Shown here piece by piece: positions 5,345 through 7,309 of a DNA stretch of 7,309 nucleotides (position 1 is its first letter; every line of letters begins with the position of its first letter). The stretch lies in NCBI GenBank assembly GCA_902796985.1, contig CADBRC010000373.1:1-7309 (forward strand), given 5' to 3'. A program made the translations under genes and the position numbers. A model generated the notes under the pieces. It made no database searches. It was not told where the DNA came from and was given only the letters and a program-made list of their open reading frames with translations. The DNA is from an uncultured Spirochaetaceae bacterium (GTDB lineage Bacteria; Spirochaetota; Spirochaetia; Treponematales; Treponemataceae).

Positions 5345-5881
5345 TTACTCCCCTACGTACTCAAAGAGGGTACGGCGGGAAAAGTCGAATCCGTTGGGAT
5401 CCTTGCTCAGATCTGAACAGCTGACTATAAGGTAATCCTTTTTCTCGGCAATAGAGTTAAGCTTCGAGTCCTTATAGGAAGTCTTGCCGTTTGCCGAAAC
5501 AATGTGGAGGATGAGCTGCTTCTTCTCCCCTTCCTCATAGGTACCTTTCCAGATGTTCTCCCCGCCCTTCTTGGTCTGGGTAATCGTGAAATCCCAGTCG
5601 TTCTCGAACTTTATCACCGTGGAGTAGTTGCCGTTGGCGAAATACCACTCGCCGACGTATGCCTCCTGGGTCAGGGTGCGGGCCTTGTCCTTGGCAGTAC
5701 GGGTCCCGTCCTTGACGGCTCCCTTCACGCCGTTGAAGATGCCTTTTGCACCCTCCTTTATCTTGGTTCCGTTGGAAACATCCTCCTCGGCAGCCGCACT
5801 CTCGGTCGCATACACCGGGAGAACGGCGGACATGGCCGCCAGAGAGAACACGAGCGCGTAGATAAAAGCAAATCTTTTCAT
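5345..5881 (-). CDS. Small exported protein of unknown function
   Basis: 178 residues; I do not recognise the family. MKRFAFIYALVFSLAAMSAV then LPVYA|TES is a signal peptide with a likely signal-peptidase-I site after A25. Residues 38-72 (starting KIKEGAKGIFNGVKGAVKDG) form a Lys/Gly/Ala-rich stretch that looks like an amphipathic helix with a loose KGIFNGVKGAVKD repeat. From 75 on the protein alternates hydrophobic and polar residues like a small beta-sheet domain: YVGEWYFANGNYST, VIKFENDWDFTITQTKKG, NIWKGTYEEG. The GxW start and the W-KGTY turn recall lipocalin-like or other beta-barrel folds, but this is only a resemblance. The start is well supported by GAGGAG (complement of 5888-5893), 6 bases before the ATG. 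No clear promoter is seen; a full hairpin-repeat copy lies just upstream. It is probably soluble in the periplasm or peripheral to a membrane. Confidence 0.82.
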   Translation of the reverse strand: MKRFAFIYALVFSLAAMSAVLPVYATESAAAEEDVSNGTKIKEGAKGIFNGVKGAVKDGTRTAKDKARTLTQEAYVGEWYFANGNYSTVIKFENDWDFTITQTKKGGENIWKGTYEEGEKKQLILHIVSANGKTSYKDSKLNSIAEKKDYLIVSCSDLSKDPNGFDFSRRTLFEYVGE

Positions 5882-5906
5882 TTCTTACTCCTCAATCAAT
5901 ACAAGA

Positions 5907-5947
5907 GAGCAGTTTCAAAAGTCCAGACGGACTTTTGAAACTGGCTC
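5907..5947. repeat. Full copy of the dispersed hairpin repeat
   Basis: A perfect 15-bp stem, CAGTTTCAAAAGTCC (5910-5924) with GGACTTTTGAAACTG (5929-5943), around AGAC, plus GAG/CTC at the base with a bulged G. It matches the copy at 3307-3347 at 35 of 41 positions. It lies between two minus-strand genes with no T run on either side. It could protect or attenuate the 3' end of the chemotaxis transcript, or simply be a mobile palindromic repeat of REP type. Confidence 0.85.
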
Positions 5948-6002
5948 AAGATACAAGGAAAACTCCTCTGCCCTCCCCACGGTTACACCATGCGGGGGCA
6001 AA

Positions 6003-7309
6003 CTAGAGCTTGAACCTGCGGATGACTTCCTCAAGCTGCTTGGCGGCCTCGTTGTTCTCCTCCGAGCTCTTCGTGACGTTGGCGACGGCCTCCGTTATCT
6101 GGGTAACGCCCTCCGACATCTCCTCCATGGAGTTCGTGATGGTCTCGGCAGTCTGGCTGATCCTCTCCATCTCGGTGGAAATCTTCTTTCCGCCGGCAAG
6201 CATCTCCGTTGCCCCCTGCTTGACGCTGACGGTAGAGTTGTCTATGTTCTTCATCGCGTCCAGGATCTGGGTGGAGCCCTCGTTCTGCTCCTTCATCGCG
6301 TTCATGACGACCCCTTCCTGCTGCTGGACGGTCTGGGTCAGGTCGTAGATCTTGCCGAACTGGTCCTGCAGCTGCCCGGTCGTCTGGGCCACGCCCTTTA
6401 TGACTTCGGTCAGGCTGGAGAGGCTCTCGCTTATCTTGCGGCCCTGGGTGTTGGACTGCTCGGCGAGCTTGCGAATTTCGTCCGCGACGACGGCGAATCC
6501 CTTTCCGGACTCACCGGCGTGGGCGGCCTCGATTGCGGCGTTCATGGCGAGCAGGTTGGTCTGGTCGGCTATGTTCTGGATGACCGAGCTGGCCTCCTGT
6601 ACGCCTGCGGACTCCTCAAGGATTTTCTTGGACATGGTGACCGCGTTCTGGACGCTCTTCTGACCTTCGTCCGAGGCCTTGGCGAGCATGTCTACCTGCA
6701 CGCCGTTCTTCTCAAGGATGTTGGTGACGCTCTGGATGTTGGCGACCATCTCGCGGACGGCGGCGGAACTCTGCTCCACGCTCGCAGTCTGCTCTTCGAC
6801 GCTGCGGTTCAGGGACTGGATGTTCCCGACTATCTCGCTGGCGGCTATAGTAGCGTCGTTGATTCCGGCAGCCTGCCCGCCCATCTGGGTCTTGACGGTG
6901 TTTATGTTCCCGAGAATCTGCTGGATCGTCGCGGTCGTCTCGGTCATGTTGCTCTCAAGCTCCACGGCGACCTTGTTGGTGTCGTCTATGTTGCCCTTGA
7001 AGCCCTTCAGTATGTCGCGCGTCGTGTTGAAGAATCGGTTCAGGCGGCCGGTAAGGACTCCGAACTCGTCGCGGCTGACAATTTCCAGGTTCTTCCCCGT
7101 ATAGTCGCCCTGCGAGATGTTGCCCGCGAAGTAGGTGATGCGGTCCAGCCTCCTTTTAATCCCTCTGGTCATGGTGAGCATGCCGAGGAGGACGAGCACG
7201 ACTCCTCCAATCATGAGGGGAAGCATCAGGCTTGTGACGAAGCGATTGACGGGAACCGTATGGTACTTCACGGCAAAGGCGGGGCCGGCAACCAGGAAGA
7301 AGATGCCGC
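6003..7309 (-). CDS. Methyl-accepting chemotaxis protein (C-terminal part, 5' truncated)
   Basis: The frame is open to the right edge, so the N-terminus and most of any sensor domain are missing; 434 full codons are visible. The first residues, [18 protein letters not shown], are either the end of a periplasmic domain or a hydrophobic stretch. A transmembrane segment follows at about 23-48 ([20 protein letters not shown]), then a HAMP domain (about 49-102; [14 protein letters not shown]) and a long coiled-coil signalling domain. Its hairpin tip (about 249-284) has [18 protein letters not shown] and [18 protein letters not shown], the contact region for CheA and CheW. Glu/Gln-rich stretches such as [16 protein letters not shown] look like methylation regions. 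The C-terminus EEVIRRFKL has no NWETF-type CheR/CheB tether. A GTG at 7271 could be read as a start but is almost certainly internal, because the same frame continues upstream. The ligand cannot be judged. Confidence 0.94.
   Translation of the reverse strand, partial: GIFFLVAGPAFAVKYHTVPVNRFVTSLMLPLMIGGVVLVLLGMLTMTRGIKRRLDRITYFAGNISQGDYTGKNLEIVSRDEFGVLTGRLNRFFNTTRDILKGFKGNIDDTNKVAVELESNMTETTATIQQILGNINTVKTQMGGQAAGINDATIAASEIVGNIQSLNRSVEEQTASVEQSSAAVREMVANIQSVTNILEKNGVQVDMLAKASDEGQKSVQNAVTMSKKILEESAGVQEASSVIQNIADQTNLLAMNAAIEAAHAGESGKGFAVVADEIRKLAEQSNTQGRKISESLSSLTEVIKGVAQTTGQLQDQFGKIYDLTQTVQQQEGVVMNAMKEQNEGSTQILDAMKNIDNSTVSVKQGATEMLAGGKKISTEMERISQTAETITNSMEEMSEGVTQITEAVANVTKSSEENNEAAKQLEEVIRRFKL

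Noticed and set aside
5191..5424. 77-codon open frame on the plus strand after the tRNA
   Set aside because: It runs through the hairpins and terminator and into the antisense of the exported-protein gene; it has low complexity at the start and no ribosome-binding site.
5975..5998. Terminator of the chemotaxis gene
   Set aside because: CCCC/GGGG and GGT/ACC can pair just after the stop at 6003, but the stem is interrupted and no U run follows on the minus strand.

Overview
The window is a G+C-rich bacterial chromosomal segment with ordinary housekeeping and envelope genes. I see no phage, insertion sequence, CRISPR array or defence locus. The best guess is a spirochaete of the Treponema type. 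That rests on the relaxed lipobox (Phe at -3), exported and chemotaxis genes, and scattered hairpin repeats with a CAGTTTCAAAAG arm. It is an inference, because no rRNA or other phylogenetic marker is present.

Layout from left to right: (1) 1-570 (+) is the C-terminal part of a thioredoxin-reductase-like flavoprotein. It keeps the redox CATC motif and the FAD-binding GD motif but has lost the NADPH-binding signature. (2) 571-909 has no gene. It holds a tandem array of about ten 22-bp units, each an imperfect palindrome, then a decayed half copy of the hairpin repeat, then a strong minus-strand terminator. (3) 910-2627 (-) holds two tandem M48 zinc metalloproteases about 74% identical to each other. 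One has a cleavable signal peptide and the other is a predicted lipoprotein. They probably form one operon read from a strong promoter at 2660-2688. (4) 2777-3268 (+) is a small DUF456-type membrane protein, divergent from the proteases, possibly with a leaderless start, ending in a hairpin-repeat terminator. (5) 3436-5010 (+) is a complete ComM/YifB-family AAA+ ATPase. (6) 5060-5142 (-) is tRNA-Leu(CAA) with its own promoter and terminator. (7) 5345-5881 (-) is a small exported protein of unknown function. (8) 6003-7309 (-) is the C-terminal part of a methyl-accepting chemotaxis protein that runs off the right edge.

The genes do not form a single pathway. Three of them (both M48 proteases and the unknown exported protein) act outside the cytoplasmic membrane. 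ComM, the flavoprotein and the tRNA belong to DNA, redox and translation housekeeping. The most distinctive features are the 22-bp array, the hairpin-repeat family, the protease pair that differs in export signal, and the NADPH-motif-less reductase.
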